Shown: positions 63,957-64,000 of the stretch, one piece after another
Layout: each line of letters begins with the position of its first letter
Position numbering within the stretch: position 1 is the stretch's first letter
Assembly (NCBI RefSeq): GCF_026153205.1
Contig: NZ_JAPFBW010000014.1
Span: forward strand, 97,465-161,464
Length of the DNA stretch: 64,000 bases
Reading direction: 5' to 3'
Origin: Aquabacterium sp. A7-Y
GTDB lineage: Bacteria > Pseudomonadota > Gammaproteobacteria > Burkholderiales > Burkholderiaceae_C
Notes under the pieces: model-generated
The model's input: only the letters and a program-made list of their open reading frames with translations
Told to the model about the DNA's origin: nothing
Databases searched by the model: none
Made by a program: the position numbers and the translations under genes

Positions 63957-64000
63957 TCAGGCCACCGGCCAGGCCAGCAGCTCCAGGTGCCCCACACGCA
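63957..64000 (-). CDS. C-terminal end of an unidentified gene
   Basis: A frame entering from the right edge ends in the residues VGHLELLAWPVA before a TGA at 63957-63959. It is plausible as the end of a gene converging on the reductase, but only 14 codons are visible and I cannot name it. Confidence 0.4.
   Translation of the reverse strand, partial: RVGHLELLAWPVA

Overview
The window is 64 kb of very GC-rich, gene-dense chromosome. Gene content and order suggest a betaproteobacterium of the order Burkholderiales, probably near the Rubrivivax/Leptothrix/Caldimonas group. The pointers are an SAH riboswitch on ahcY with tlyA and metF behind it, the pgk/pyk/fba/purC/purE/purK block, a mannose-type EIIA plus HPr pair, ybeD-lipB-lipA, an ornithine-lipid acyltransferase and gspAB. 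That placement is inference from gene content; I could not run a search. I see no rRNA, tRNA, insertion sequence, prophage or CRISPR array.

Layout. 1-5 kb: start of prfC (divergent), then the SAM-cycle genes ahcY-tlyA-metF behind the riboswitch, then azlCD. 5-14 kb: pgk, pyk, a DUF481 protein, fba, purC, cnoX, purE and purK. 14-21 kb: tsaC, a lipoprotein that looks like a catalytically dead SGNH hydrolase, a SemiSWEET, dacB, then tsaB-rimI-udg-DUF1853. 21-25 kb: a heme locus with hemB (and corA behind it) facing hemJ. Between hemB and hemJ lie an inverted repeat, a promoter and a compact structured RNA ending in a strong terminator. 25-31 kb: a ferredoxin, a hydrolase, a PBP5-type carboxypeptidase, D-amino-acid transaminase, ybeD, a Sel1 protein, lipB and lipA.

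31-35 kb is accessory: a secreted copper-radical oxidase of the galactose oxidase type with ricin-type lectin repeats, a small c-type cytochrome and a SCO-type copper chaperone, in one operon behind a good sigma-70 promoter. 35-41 kb: an AraC regulator, a DMT exporter, a TlpA thioredoxin, DUF4197, a hydrolase, a lipoprotein, EIIA-HPr (with no enzyme I gene directly behind) and olsB. An array of four 11-bp direct repeats lies upstream of olsB. 41-52 kb: a large hybrid kinase, pobA with a broken pobR, an RTX protein, a PTH2 peptidyl-tRNA hydrolase and gspAB.

52-57 kb is a small beta-glucan module: GH3 and GH5-CBM6 lipoproteins preceded by two matching LacI-type operators and only the C-terminal stump of a LacI regulator. 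57-64 kb: a CHASE1 hybrid kinase, a membrane protein, a creatininase-family enzyme, a RibA with an eroded RibB half, and a stand-alone RibD-type reductase.

Several genes (dacB, hemJ, the ferredoxin, and the proteins starting at 38565 and 48830) have a -10-like hexamer 6-7 bases before the ATG and no Shine-Dalgarno sequence, which suggests leaderless mRNAs.
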